From positions 1 through 64,000 of the forward strand of contig CBDBJQ010000006.1 in NCBI GenBank assembly GCA_965206405.1: a stretch of DNA of 64,000 nucleotides, written 5' to 3'. The notes below the pieces were generated by a model. The model saw only the letters and a program-made list of their open reading frames with translations. It made no database searches and was not told the DNA's origin. Positions 45,923-54,915 of this stretch are shown here, one piece after another. This DNA is from CBDBJQ01 sp965206405. GTDB taxonomy: Bacteria > Pseudomonadota > Alphaproteobacteria > UBA8366. Position 1 is the stretch's first letter; each line of letters opens with the position of its first letter. A program made the translations under genes and the position numbers.

Positions 45923-46466
45923 CCATCGCGGGCGTCGACTCACCGGCATCGCCGGGGCGGCGATCCGCCCGACCTCCGACCGTGCGCGCCAGGCGATATT
46001 CAACATCCTCGAGCATGGTCCGCCGGCGCAAGCCGGGCTGCGCCTCGAAGGCGCCGTCGTGCTCGACGCCTTTGCCGGAACCGGCGCATTCGGCATTGAG
46101 GCGCTGTCGCGGGGTGCTGCACACGCAACCTTCATCGACAACGCCAAACCCGCACTCGACGCCACTACCGAAAACCTCACCACGCTTGGGATGACAGAAC
46201 AGGCGACCGTGGTCCGGGGTGATGCAACCGCACCACCCGGCGCAGTCCGCCCTTGCAATCTTGCCTTCCTCGACCCGCCCTATGACGAGGATATTGCCGG
46301 CGACGCGCTCGCGGCCCTGGCCCGCGCAGGCTGGCTAACAGACAAAGCGTGGTGTTGCGTTGAGCATGAAGTCAAAAATACGTTCGAAGTTCCCGGAGAA
46401 TTCGAGTGCATCGACACAAGGCGCTACGGCCGCGCTGCGATCGCCTGTCTCATCTGGCACGGCTGA
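45903..46466 (+). CDS. rsmD: 16S rRNA (guanine(966)-N(2))-methyltransferase RsmD
   Basis: A 187-residue SAM-dependent methyltransferase. Seen: the N-terminal MRIIGGSHRGRRL with RPTSDRARQAIFNILEH, SAM motif I VLDAFAGTGAFGIEALSRGA near 53-72, and the catalytic FLDPPYDED (DPPY) near 122-130. The ATG at 45903 gives exactly the family N-terminus; ATGs at 45882 and 45897 in the tandem repeat would add a few residues. It overlaps the rluB end by 20 bases, so the two are coupled. Confidence 0.92.
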   Translation: MRIIGGSHRGRRLTGIAGAAIRPTSDRARQAIFNILEHGPPAQAGLRLEGAVVLDAFAGTGAFGIEALSRGAAHATFIDNAKPALDATTENLTTLGMTEQATVVRGDATAPPGAVRPCNLAFLDPPYDEDIAGDALAALARAGWLTDKAWCCVEHEVKNTFEVPGEFECIDTRRYGRAAIACLIWHG

Positions 46467-46512
46467 TGGTGGCTGCTTGGTATCGATATTGGGTACGCTG
46501 CTAAGACATATA

Positions 46513-46615
46513 ATCGATCATGGAGAGAACCCATCCAACCTGTCTCTCTACGGTCAGAAGATGAACCTAAATACGTGGGCAATCTGCAAGATGAACATGT
46601 TCCTCCATGGTGTTC
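46513..46615 (+). pseudogene. Fragment of a type I methylase (HsdM)
   Basis: The plus strand reads HGENPSNLSLYGQKM and then NLNTWAICKMNMFLHGV. This strongly resembles the HsdM/N6-DNA methylase segment (LSLYGQExNxTTWxIxKMNLxLHGI) between motif I and the NPPF motif. About 34 codons remain. The match ends exactly where the IS256-type end begins at 46616, so the insertion probably cut the gene. No other part of a type I system is visible. Confidence 0.65.
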
Positions 46616-46722
46616 AGAGATATGCTCAAAAGTTGGTGGCGGCTGTTTTCAGGCGGCGATTTGAATTTGCTTGATACCGTCTTTGAACTCAACTCCCTGA
46701 ATGACCCCGGGCAGACGGCGCA
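46616..46722 (-). mobile_element. IS256-type 3' end remnant (inverted relative to the copy at 50.4 kb)
   Basis: The reverse complement matches the end of the IS256 fragment at 50345-50451, with about eight differences in some 104 bases by eye. It reads GVIQGVEFKDGIKQIQIAA-stop and then the IS end ending in ATCTCT. Only the last ~20 codons and the terminal region remain. From 46723 to 46864 I see no gene. Confidence 0.75.
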
Positions 46723-46864
46723 GAGCGGGCGGGCGTCCAAGTGTTGTTTTCGGGCGCGCTGCCAGCGGACGGAGACTTCGCTTTACGTGCAGCTGCGGTT
46801 TTCACCACGAACAGCGTGATATGCTCGCCACGCCTCTCAACGATGCGCAACAAGTGGGGCTTTT

Positions 46865-47761
46865 TTATTGCCTGAACACCTCGCGCCGGTGCCAATCCAG
46901 ATATTCCAGATTTGGCCTGTTCTGGTTGTCTCGGGGATCCCGAATTTGCTTGCCGGCGTATTCCAGGAACCAGGTTTTTGCCGCTTCGCGCCCGTGCAGC
47001 TCAGACGAAACAAGCACTTTCAGATCGTCACTGATGCTGATCCCGCCTCTATCCAGGGCCTTGTGATGGAGTGAGCACAGGGCCAGTCCGTTTGGCACCT
47101 CATCGGGACCACCCTCGGAATGCCAGAGGATGTGTGCTGCCTCCAAGCCAAGAAGTTGGTTGTCGATCCTGATGTCGTAACTACAGATGGCGCAGCAGTG
47201 TTCGTAAGCGGTAATGACCTTACCCCGAAATGTCGGATCCCGCCGCCGCCGCTTCGTGGAGTCACGCACAAGTTCCAGGGGATCTAAATCACCAAAATCG
47301 ACAGCTTCGAGCAAATCCTGGTGATAGCTTTCCGGAAATTCATTGTTCAGTAAAAATCTCACGGCACCCTGCAACATGCCGTCGTCGTTCCGCAGCGCGT
47401 GGTATATCTCTTCCGGCAAACCTCCCGTCGCACTTCGGCTCCGAAGTTCATCGGGCGATATTTTGTCGATATCTCTGCTCGACAACTGCGCATGATCAGG
47501 AATTTCAGGGATTTCCCATAGCCCGTCATGAGGCAGCCTGAGGAACGGTTGTATCGGCCGGTGGCTTTGCCGCGACGGGCCAAATCGCTCCAGCAACTCC
47601 TTCATCTTGGGCTCGATTGCTGCATAGGGTTGCCAACGATCCTCGCCACGACGGACCCTAGCGAATGTGAGCAACAGCAACAGAGGTTTCTGAGGCGCGC
47701 GCTGCCCGCCACGCTTCCAGACCTTAATCTCGGCTAGCTGTTTAAGAAGAGGATTGAGCAT
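46865..47761 (-). CDS. Phosphorothioated-DNA-type HNH restriction endonuclease (SBD-HNH)
   Basis: A 298-residue type IV restriction enzyme. The N-terminal part (EIKVWKRGGQRAPQKPLLLL, residues 11-30, then RPIQPFLRLPHDGLWEIPE) matches the sulfur-binding domain of enzymes that recognise phosphorothioate-modified DNA. The C-terminal HNH domain has CCAICSYDIRI near 188, LGLEAAHILWHSEGGPDEVP near 203-222, and LALCSLHHKALDRG near 226-239: the zinc cysteines and catalytic histidines are all present. The ATG at 47761 (MLNPLLKQL) is preferred to longer frames without family match. It is downstream of mutL on the same strand, 53 bases past its stop. No dnd genes are intact here, as expected for an enzyme that attacks Dnd-modified foreign DNA. 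Confidence 0.85.
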   Translation of the reverse strand: MLNPLLKQLAEIKVWKRGGQRAPQKPLLLLLTFARVRRGEDRWQPYAAIEPKMKELLERFGPSRQSHRPIQPFLRLPHDGLWEIPEIPDHAQLSSRDIDKISPDELRSRSATGGLPEEIYHALRNDDGMLQGAVRFLLNNEFPESYHQDLLEAVDFGDLDPLELVRDSTKRRRRDPTFRGKVITAYEHCCAICSYDIRIDNQLLGLEAAHILWHSEGGPDEVPNGLALCSLHHKALDRGGISISDDLKVLVSSELHGREAAKTWFLEYAGKQIRDPRDNQNRPNLEYLDWHRREVFRQ

Positions 47762-47814
47762 CAAGGCGACAATCCCCGGCGGCCACATGCAATCTTCCGA
47801 AGTCCGGGTTGGGC

Positions 47815-49635
47815 TCAGCGGCGGCCGAACAATCTTTCGATATCGGCGAGCTTGAGTTCGACATAGGTGGGCCGGCCGTGGTTGCACTGCCCGGAATGCG
47901 GCGTCGCCTCCATCTTGCGTAACAGGGCGTTCATCTCGGTGCCGGCAAGACGGCGTCCGGCACGAACCGAGCCGTGACACGCCATCGTGCTGCACACATC
48001 GTTGAGCTTTTCTTTGAGGGTGAAACCGTCGCCCATCTCGGCCAGCTCGTCGCCAAGATCCCGGATCAATCCCTGAACGTCGATCTCTCCGAGCAGAGCA
48101 GGAACCTCACGCACTACGATCGCGCCCTGCCCGAACGCTTCGATTACAAGTCCGAGTTCGGCAAACTGTTCGGCGCGGTCGAGCAGGAGCCGGACCATGT
48201 CTTCCTCCAGCTCGACCACTTCGGGGATTAACAACCCCTGGCGGGCAACACCCTGTTGTTCGAGCGCCCCTTTCATCGCCTCGAGAACAAGGCGCTCATG
48301 GGCTGCATGCTGGTCGACAATGACGATGCCATCCTCGGTCTGCGCGAGGATGTAGGTTTCGTGTAGCTGGGTCCGGGCCGCACCAAGGCGGTTGCGTTGC
48401 AGATCCTCGTCATCCTGCGTCGCCTCGGGCGCCGAGACATCCTGGACGGCGGCGGAAAACGCCCCCTGGAAGGTGGAGGCAGCCTCGGCGAGATGCGCCG
48501 GCACAAGACCGCCATATCCGCCGCCATGGCCGCCATGGCTGTAACCCCCGCGTCCGTAACCCTGGCCTCCCTGCCCGGCACCGCCCGGGCGGAAGGCGGC
48601 AAGCGCTGTATCGGCAACCGTGGTGGAAGCGCGATGGCCGGCCTGATGGAGCGCATTCCTGAGCGCACCGACAATGAGGCTGCGAACCTGCGCCGGTTCA
48701 CGGAACCGGACCTCGGATTTGGCCGGATGCACGTTGACGTCGACCCGGTCCGGCTCGACGCAGACATAGACGGCAAGCAACGGATGCCGATTCCGAGTCA
48801 GAAACGCCTCATAGGCGCCGCGGACGGCACCGAGCAGCATCCGGTCCCACACCGGCCGATCGTTGACGAACAGGAACTGCATCTGCGCATTGCCGCGGCT
48901 AAGGGTCGGCAGGCCGGCATAACCCTCGATGCGAAGCCCGTCGATCTCGGCCTCGACCGCGACTGCATTGGCGGTGAACTCGCGACCCATCACGGCGCCG
49001 AGGCGGTACAGTCGGGAATCGAGGAGATCGCCCCCGCTGGGCTCGAGCTGAAGCCGCTTGCGGTCGTCAGCGGTGAGCGAGAACCCGACCCCGGGATGGG
49101 CCATGGCGAGTCGGCGCACGGCATCCACCACGCGCTGGGTCTCGGTTCGGTCAGTAGCGAGGAATTTGAGGCGGGCTGGCGTGGCGAAGAACAGATCCCG
49201 CAACTCGACAAACGTCCCCTGCGGCTGGGCTGCGGGCGCCGGCTCACCAAGCGCACCGCCCTCGACGGCGAGTTCCCAAGCCTCGCCCACATCAGCAGGC
49301 CTGCTCCTGATCAGGAGTCGTCCGACAGCGGCGATCGACGGCAGCGCCTCACCGCGAAAACCGAGGGTCTCGATGTGGAGAAGATCGTCGTCGGGAAGTT
49401 TCGAGGTGGCGTGGCGCTCGATCGCGAGCAACAGCTCATCGCGGTCCATGCCACGGCCATTGTCGGACACCGTGATCAGCGACTTGCCGCCCTCGCGGAT
49501 GGCGATGTCGATCTGCGTAGCACCCGCATCGAGGCTGTTTTCGACGAGTTCCTTGACTGCCAACGCCGGACGCTCAATCACCTCGCCCGCGGCGATGCGA
49601 TTGACGAGATGGTCAGGCAGTCTGCGGATCGGCAT
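47815..49635 (-). CDS. mutL: DNA mismatch repair protein MutL (endonuclease type)
   Basis: A 606-residue mismatch repair ATPase. Seen: GHKL motifs LVENSLDAGATQIDI (about 25-39), VSDNGRGM (about 50-57), ATSKLPDDDLLHIETLGFRGEAL (about 70-92), and the transducer domain with VDVNVHPAKSEVRF. The C-terminal domain carries the metal-site motifs DQHAAHERLVLE near 438, ACHGSVRAGR near 560 and QCNHGRPTYVEL near 588, so it is an endonuclease MutL as in most bacteria lacking MutH. A Gly-rich linker (GGAGQGGQGYGRGGYSHGGH) joins the halves. ATG at 49635 has GGGAG upstream. It is the only core gene inside the worn defence region. Confidence 0.96.
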   Translation of the reverse strand: MPIRRLPDHLVNRIAAGEVIERPALAVKELVENSLDAGATQIDIAIREGGKSLITVSDNGRGMDRDELLLAIERHATSKLPDDDLLHIETLGFRGEALPSIAAVGRLLIRSRPADVGEAWELAVEGGALGEPAPAAQPQGTFVELRDLFFATPARLKFLATDRTETQRVVDAVRRLAMAHPGVGFSLTADDRKRLQLEPSGGDLLDSRLYRLGAVMGREFTANAVAVEAEIDGLRIEGYAGLPTLSRGNAQMQFLFVNDRPVWDRMLLGAVRGAYEAFLTRNRHPLLAVYVCVEPDRVDVNVHPAKSEVRFREPAQVRSLIVGALRNALHQAGHRASTTVADTALAAFRPGGAGQGGQGYGRGGYSHGGHGGGYGGLVPAHLAEAASTFQGAFSAAVQDVSAPEATQDDEDLQRNRLGAARTQLHETYILAQTEDGIVIVDQHAAHERLVLEAMKGALEQQGVARQGLLIPEVVELEEDMVRLLLDRAEQFAELGLVIEAFGQGAIVVREVPALLGEIDVQGLIRDLGDELAEMGDGFTLKEKLNDVCSTMACHGSVRAGRRLAGTEMNALLRKMEATPHSGQCNHGRPTYVELKLADIERLFGRR

Positions 49636-49716
49636 AGGCGCTCCCGTGAGGCGGTTCCCGTGAGACTCAAGAGGGCCTCCATCGATACCTTCATTATACC
49701 GTGTGACAGCCAAGGT

Positions 49717-49935
49717 TCACGCCGTCTGCACAAATCCGTCGCTGCTCAACCCAGCGAGAACACCGCCAATCATGTCGGCCGCCTGGGACATATCTTCGTC
49801 GGTGGTCCAGCGGCCGAGACTGAACCGTCACCCGAGCAGGCCATCGGCGATGGCGCCCCTGGGTTCCGGACTGCGCTGCGGGATGTCTTCCCCGAGACGC
49901 GCGAGCAGCGGTGCCGGGTTCACGTCGATCGCCCG
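49717..49935 (-). pseudogene. Decayed 3' end of a cysteine desulfurase (NifS/IscS/DndA class)
   Basis: On the minus strand one frame reads IDVNPAPLLARLGED, then LLG-stop-RFSLGRWTTDEDMSQAADMI and GGVLAGL to a stop at 49717. RFSLGRWTTxED is the diagnostic C-terminal motif of class V cysteine desulfurases. The part that should hold the active-site cysteine (SxGSACxxG) is gone, and a TGA at 49828-49830 interrupts the frame. It lies directly upstream of mutL and is cut by the IS3 fragment. Confidence 0.6.
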
Positions 49936-50152
49936 GACCCGCGTGGAGCTCGCTGTCTGGCGGAACGATTACAACCATACGAGACCACATTCGAGCTTGA
50001 ACGGCCTCACACCGAAGGAGTTTGCAGCGCAACAAGCCGGATCGCCTGAACCTGATGAGAGCTCCGCGATCAGCCCCGTTGCATACCCGGCCATAATGGG
50101 CCAAAACCAGAACGGACTCTCCTTATGAGCGGAAGAAACAAGGGGACCACGT
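49936..50152 (+). mobile_element. IS3-family transposase 3' remnant
   Basis: The plus strand reads VELAVWRNDYNHTRPHSSLNG and LTPKEFAAQQAG, the C-terminal segment of an IS3-family OrfB integrase. About 100 bases later follows AAACAAGGGGACCACGTCA, typical of IS3-type ends. It has lost its 5' part and is joined directly to the IS256 fragment. Confidence 0.7.
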
Positions 50153-50451
50153 CACTGGCCTTCTACGACTTCCCGGCCGAGTATTGGAAGCACATCCGCA
50201 CGACAAATCCGATCGAGAGCGTCTTCGCCACGGTCCGAAACCGCACCCGAAAAACCAAGGGGTGTTTGATCCGAAAGACCGCGTTGGCGATGGTATTCAG
50301 GTTGATGATGTCAGCGAAAAAGAAGTGGCGGAAGATATCCGGGCCAAGCCGTCTGCCCGAGGTCATTCAGGGGGTTGAGTTCAAAGACGGCATCAAGCAA
50401 ATTAAAATCGCGGCCTGAAAACAGCCGTCACCAACTTTTGGGCACATCTCT
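50153..50451 (+). mobile_element. IS256-family transposase 3' remnant
   Basis: About 88 codons of the transposase C-terminus: FYDFPAEYWKHIRTTNPIES, FATVRNRTRKTKGCLIRKTA and EVIQGVEFKDGIKQI, ending at 50418, then the IS end at about 50451. The catalytic Asp residues lie upstream and are missing; only the last Glu region remains. The same end appears inverted at 46616-46722. Confidence 0.8.
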
Positions 50452-50577
50452 CCATTTTCCGCAATTCTTCATACTGATATCATGGCGGTTTGCGAATTCT
50501 TCGCCATACTCTGCGACAAAGGAATTATCTGTGAATCTGGAGATGCTTCAGATTCTTGCAGATGGGAGTTGAGAAGC

Positions 50578-53500
50578 ATGTCTAATATTCAAGAAGCGCT
50601 GGAGCATATTCGCGAAACAGGAACCAACGACACAGAGCGCGGGTTTGCTTTCGAATGTCTCGTGAAGATTTTCCTAGAGAATGATGCGACGCAACGTCAG
50701 CAGTTCAGCGAAGTCTGGCACTATGAGATCTGGGCAAAAGGACGCTCCGTATCACAACAGGATATTGGTATCGATCTTGTCGCAAAACTTCGTGACGAAG
50801 AGGGTTATTGCGCCGTTCAATGTAAATTTTACCAACCAGAGCATTCTATCTCGAAGGCAGACCTAGACTCCTTCATTTCCGCGTCTAACACCCCAGATTT
50901 CAAAAGATTGCTGCTAGTCGATACGTCGACCCAATCGATTGGAAAAAACGCTCAATCAGTCTTCGATAACCTTACGCAGAACTACACGCGCATTCAGTTA
51001 TCTGAACTCGAAGAGAGTCGGATCGACTGGATGACATATGTACGTGCCGGTGAAGTTCGTCAGAGATCGAAGAAAGAGTTGCGCGACCATCAAATACAGG
51101 CGCTTGAGGCAATACGCGAGGGTCTTGAGGAGGATGACCGCGGTAAACTGATCATGGCCTGCGGAACGGGTAAAACCTTTGCCAGTCTCCGTATTGCTGA
51201 GGACCTTGCGGGAAATGGTAAACGCGTTCTCTACATGGTGCCTTCACTGGCACTCATGTCGCAAACGGTGCGTGAGTGGAAGAATGACGCTGTTGAAGAT
51301 TTCACCGCATTTTCTGCATGCTCGGATGACAAGGTTGGTAGACGGAAAGGTTCCGATGACACGATTGAGGTTAATCTGCATGACCTTGCGTTTCCTGCAA
51401 CAACGGACGCGGAAAAACTCGCCCAGCAGATAAAGAACGCCGACTCCTCAAAAATGACCGTGGTGTTCTCTACCTATCATTCCATCGATGTGATCTCACG
51501 AGCGCAGCATGAATTTTATCTGGGTGAATTTGATCTCATCATTTGCGATGAAGCGCACCGCACTACGGGTGCCACCCTATCTGGCGATGATGAATCAAAC
51601 TTTGTCCGTATTCACGATGACGAAAATGTTAAGAGCAAAAAACGCCTGTATATGACTGCGACACCTCGGATCTATGGTGAGAAAGCAAGGCAGCAGGCAG
51701 AGCAAGACGACGTTGCCCTCGCCTCAATGGATGACGAAGAAACCTACGGGAAAATACTCTTCCACCGTGGGTTTGGTTGGGCAGTTCAGAACAATCTTCT
51801 GACCGACTACAAGGTCGTTGTCCTGGCGATGGACGAACAACTCGTCAGTTATCGTGCCCAGAGGTCGCTCGAGTCTGATTCCCAACTTGTATTGGACGAC
51901 GCAACCAAGATGGTGGGTTGCTACAAGGCGCTTGCCAAAATTGGTATGGATGAAAAACCAGAAATTAGTCGTGAACCAATGCGTCAGGCACTCGCGTTTT
52001 GCCAAAACATCAAACTATCACAGATGTTTGCTTCGGAATTTGGGAATGTAATCGAGGAATACACCGCCAATGAAGAAGTTGCAGAAGAGTTCAAGACAGA
52101 TCTTGAGGTTCAACTCCACCACGTTGATGGAACTTTCAACGCGGAGCAGCGCAACGAGAAACTAAGTTGGTTACGCGAAGATGTTGATAAAAATATCTGC
52201 CGTGTGCTCACCAACGCTCGATGTCTATCAGAGGGCATCGATGTTCCCGCGCTCGACGCGATTATGTTTCTACACCCCCGCAAGAGTCAGATCGATGTAG
52301 TTCAATCTGTTGGCCGGGTAATGCGGAAGGCAGAAGGCAAGGATCTAGGTTACGTCATCATCCCCATTGCCGTGGCACCGGGCATCTCACCGGAAAAAGC
52401 ACTCAATGATAACAAGAAGTATCAGGTCGTCTGGCAAATTCTGAACGCACTTCGTGCTCATGATGAGCGACTGGATCGCGATATCAATAAACTCAGCTTG
52501 GGAGAGGATATCTCTGATCGAATTGAAATTATCAGTGGTGTCGCGGGCGATGAGTTAGAGGCGACGACGTCTGTTGTTGACGATATTAAACCGAAGGTGA
52601 AAGGGGAAAAGGAAAACGAAGGCGAACAAAGTTTAGGTGATGAAACCGAAGAGGCAGGTGAGTCTGAAGAACCAGAACAGTTATCCTTCATTCTCTCTGA
52701 TCTATCACAGGCAATCAAAGCGAAGATTGTCGATAAATGCGGAACGCGCGACTACTGGGAAAACTGGGCAAATGATATTTCTAAGATTGCAAAAGAGCAC
52801 ATCGATCGTATTAATGGAATTCTGGTTAATACTGGCACTCCCGAAAGAGAGGCATTCGATGCGTTTCTTGAGGCAATTAGAAATGATTTAAATCCGGAAA
52901 TTTCGGAAAGCGACGCGATTGAGATGCTTGCCCAACACATCATCACTCGTCCGGTATTTGATTCTCTTTTTCTTGGAAACCGGTTTACGGCGGAGAACGC
53001 TGTTTCGAAAGCGATGGAGGTTATTCTTGATCGTTTATATGACAGACATATTGATGCGGAAGCGCATACTCTTGAACGTTTCTATGAATCAGTAAAATTG
53101 CGGGCGGAGGGAATTGTGACCGCGGCGGGTCGTCAAACCTTAATCAAAGATCTTTACAATCGATTTTTCCAAAACGCGTTTCCATTGATGACCCAACGCC
53201 TTGGCATTGTTTATACACCGACGGAAGTTGTCGATTTTATCATCCACAGCGTCAACGACGTGCTGCAATCGGAGTTCGGGAAAACGCTAGGCAGTCAGGG
53301 TGTGCATATCCTTGACCCGTTCACTGGAACGGGCACGTTCATTACCCGCTTGTTGCAATCAGGGTTGATCGAGCAGCACGAGTTGGAACACAAATACCGC
53401 CATGAGATTCACGCCAATGAGATCCTTCTGCTGGCCTATTACATCGCCGCGATCAATATCGAGGCGGTCTACCACGACATGGCACCCAAAGACGCACCAT

Positions 53501-54915
53501 ACCGCCCGTTTGAAGGTATCTGCCTGACCGACACCTTCCAACTCTATGAGCAGGAGCAGGATCAGGATATGGTGGCGAAGCTGTTACCGGATAATTCCGA
53601 GCGGCGATCCAAGCAGAAAGCCTTGGATATTCGGGTGATTATGGGCAACCCGCCCTATTCAGCGGGGCAGCGCAACGCCAATGACAACGCGGCTAATATC
53701 AAATATCCCAATCTGGATATGGCTATTCGCGACAGCTATGCAAACCAGTCAAGTGCGGCCAATAAAAACGCGCTTTACGACAGCTACATCCGGGCCATTC
53801 GCTGGGCTACGGATCGGATCAAAGATAAAGGCGATGATGTCGGGGTTGTGGCGTTTGTGATGGGCAGCGCATGGATTGAACGATCTTTTGCCGATGGCTT
53901 GAGGAAATGCTTAGCCGAGGAATTTTCAAACCTTTATGTGCTCCATTTGCGCGGAGATATTCGCAAAAACATGCTGTCCAAGGGCGCCGCCAAAGAGGGC
54001 CAGAATATTTTTAGAGGCGGGTCAATGACGGGCATCTCAATCGCCGTTCTGGTACGTAATCCCGAAGTACAGGAATTTGGTAAAATCCATTTTCACAACA
54101 TTGGTGATGACCTGACAACCGATAACAAAAGGGAAATTCTAGGAAATTTCAAAAGCATTGACGGCATCACGAAAGCCGGGGACTGGCAGCGGATTACCCC
54201 TGATCATAACCATGACTGGCTGGATCAAGTGGACCGCGCGTTTGAGAAGTTCATCGTGTTGGGTGACAAGAAGAAGATGGCGTCATCTATCTTTGAAAAT
54301 TACTCGCTGGGTGTCGTAACAAACCGCGATCCTTGGTGTGTGCAGTCAAGCAAATCTAAACTCGAAAGCAACATGCGGCGGCTTGTCGAAAACTACCAAA
54401 GTGAACTGGTGAGAAAAATCAGTGCTGGCTTTAACGGTAAAAAAGTAGAGGGTTTTATCAATAGTGACCCAAGGAAATATAGCTGGACGCGCGCGCTAAA
54501 GGAAGATTTTAAACGCGAAAAGCCCCTGGATTACAGCGAGGGTCAGATAGTATCGCTGCAGTATCGCCCCTTTACCAAACAATGGCAGTATTTTAGCCCC
54601 AGACTGAACGAAATGATCTCCCAAATGCCGCGCATTTTCCCCGATCCGGAGGCCGAAAACCGGGTGATCTGCGTTTCGGGGGTTGGCGCACGGGCGGGAT
54701 TTTCGGCTTTGATGGTGGATGCTTTGCCGTGCCTTGATATGGTCGAGAAAGGCCAATGCTTCCCGCTCAAGCTCTATGAACCGCCGGTGAATGGTGGCGC
54801 CGCCGAGGGCGATCTTCTTGCCGGTAAATCGACAGGCGGCCCTCACACCCGCGACGGGATTAGCAACGCGGGGCTGGCGCATTTCCAGGCGGCCTATCCG
54901 GTGGGGGGGGGGTGA
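50578..54915 (+). CDS. Type ISP restriction-modification enzyme, main part (frame ends at a G10 tract)
   Basis: 1445 residues of a single-chain nuclease-helicase-methylase. In order: Mrr-like nuclease with GIDLVAK (D66) and AVQCKF (Q81, K83); SF2 helicase with ACGTGKT at 194-200, DEAHR at 324, TATPR, and VGRVMRKAEG; an acidic linker near 670-705; a helical coupler; the adenine methylase with LGIVYTPTEVVDFI, LDPFTGTGTF (about 915) and NPPYSAGQ (about 1024); then part of the target-recognition region. The ATG at 50578 has GGGAGTTGAGAAG upstream. Reading stops at 54913 just after ten G; the rest of the protein continues one frame away at 54912. Base use is far more A+T-rich than the neighbours, a sign of transfer. 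Confidence 0.85.
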   Translation: MSNIQEALEHIRETGTNDTERGFAFECLVKIFLENDATQRQQFSEVWHYEIWAKGRSVSQQDIGIDLVAKLRDEEGYCAVQCKFYQPEHSISKADLDSFISASNTPDFKRLLLVDTSTQSIGKNAQSVFDNLTQNYTRIQLSELEESRIDWMTYVRAGEVRQRSKKELRDHQIQALEAIREGLEEDDRGKLIMACGTGKTFASLRIAEDLAGNGKRVLYMVPSLALMSQTVREWKNDAVEDFTAFSACSDDKVGRRKGSDDTIEVNLHDLAFPATTDAEKLAQQIKNADSSKMTVVFSTYHSIDVISRAQHEFYLGEFDLIICDEAHRTTGATLSGDDESNFVRIHDDENVKSKKRLYMTATPRIYGEKARQQAEQDDVALASMDDEETYGKILFHRGFGWAVQNNLLTDYKVVVLAMDEQLVSYRAQRSLESDSQLVLDDATKMVGCYKALAKIGMDEKPEISREPMRQALAFCQNIKLSQMFASEFGNVIEEYTANEEVAEEFKTDLEVQLHHVDGTFNAEQRNEKLSWLREDVDKNICRVLTNARCLSEGIDVPALDAIMFLHPRKSQIDVVQSVGRVMRKAEGKDLGYVIIPIAVAPGISPEKALNDNKKYQVVWQILNALRAHDERLDRDINKLSLGEDISDRIEIISGVAGDELEATTSVVDDIKPKVKGEKENEGEQSLGDETEEAGESEEPEQLSFILSDLSQAIKAKIVDKCGTRDYWENWANDISKIAKEHIDRINGILVNTGTPEREAFDAFLEAIRNDLNPEISESDAIEMLAQHIITRPVFDSLFLGNRFTAENAVSKAMEVILDRLYDRHIDAEAHTLERFYESVKLRAEGIVTAAGRQTLIKDLYNRFFQNAFPLMTQRLGIVYTPTEVVDFIIHSVNDVLQSEFGKTLGSQGVHILDPFTGTGTFITRLLQSGLIEQHELEHKYRHEIHANEILLLAYYIAAINIEAVYHDMAPKDAPYRPFEGICLTDTFQLYEQEQDQDMVAKLLPDNSERRSKQKALDIRVIMGNPPYSAGQRNANDNAANIKYPNLDMAIRDSYANQSSAANKNALYDSYIRAIRWATDRIKDKGDDVGVVAFVMGSAWIERSFADGLRKCLAEEFSNLYVLHLRGDIRKNMLSKGAAKEGQNIFRGGSMTGISIAVLVRNPEVQEFGKIHFHNIGDDLTTDNKREILGNFKSIDGITKAGDWQRITPDHNHDWLDQVDRAFEKFIVLGDKKKMASSIFENYSLGVVTNRDPWCVQSSKSKLESNMRRLVENYQSELVRKISAGFNGKKVEGFINSDPRKYSWTRALKEDFKREKPLDYSEGQIVSLQYRPFTKQWQYFSPRLNEMISQMPRIFPDPEAENRVICVSGVGARAGFSALMVDALPCLDMVEKGQCFPLKLYEPPVNGGAAEGDLLAGKSTGGPHTRDGISNAGLAHFQAAYPVGGG
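54903..54912. repeat. Poly-G tract of ten, candidate phase-variation switch
   Basis: Ten consecutive G inside the R-M gene. With ten, translation ends at the following TGA; with eight or eleven, the codons run on as GTG ATC GGC AAG into the downstream frame. Confidence 0.8.

Noticed and set aside
46689..46895. A 68-codon minus-strand frame between the IS256 remnant and the HNH gene
   Set aside because: It overlaps both, has no family likeness and no clear ribosome site.
49717..49935. A working dndA gene
   Set aside because: Only the tail remains, with an internal stop and no active-site region; no dndB-E genes are near.
48397..50049. A 550-codon plus-strand open frame
   Set aside because: It is antisense to mutL and resembles no family, while mutL is certain.
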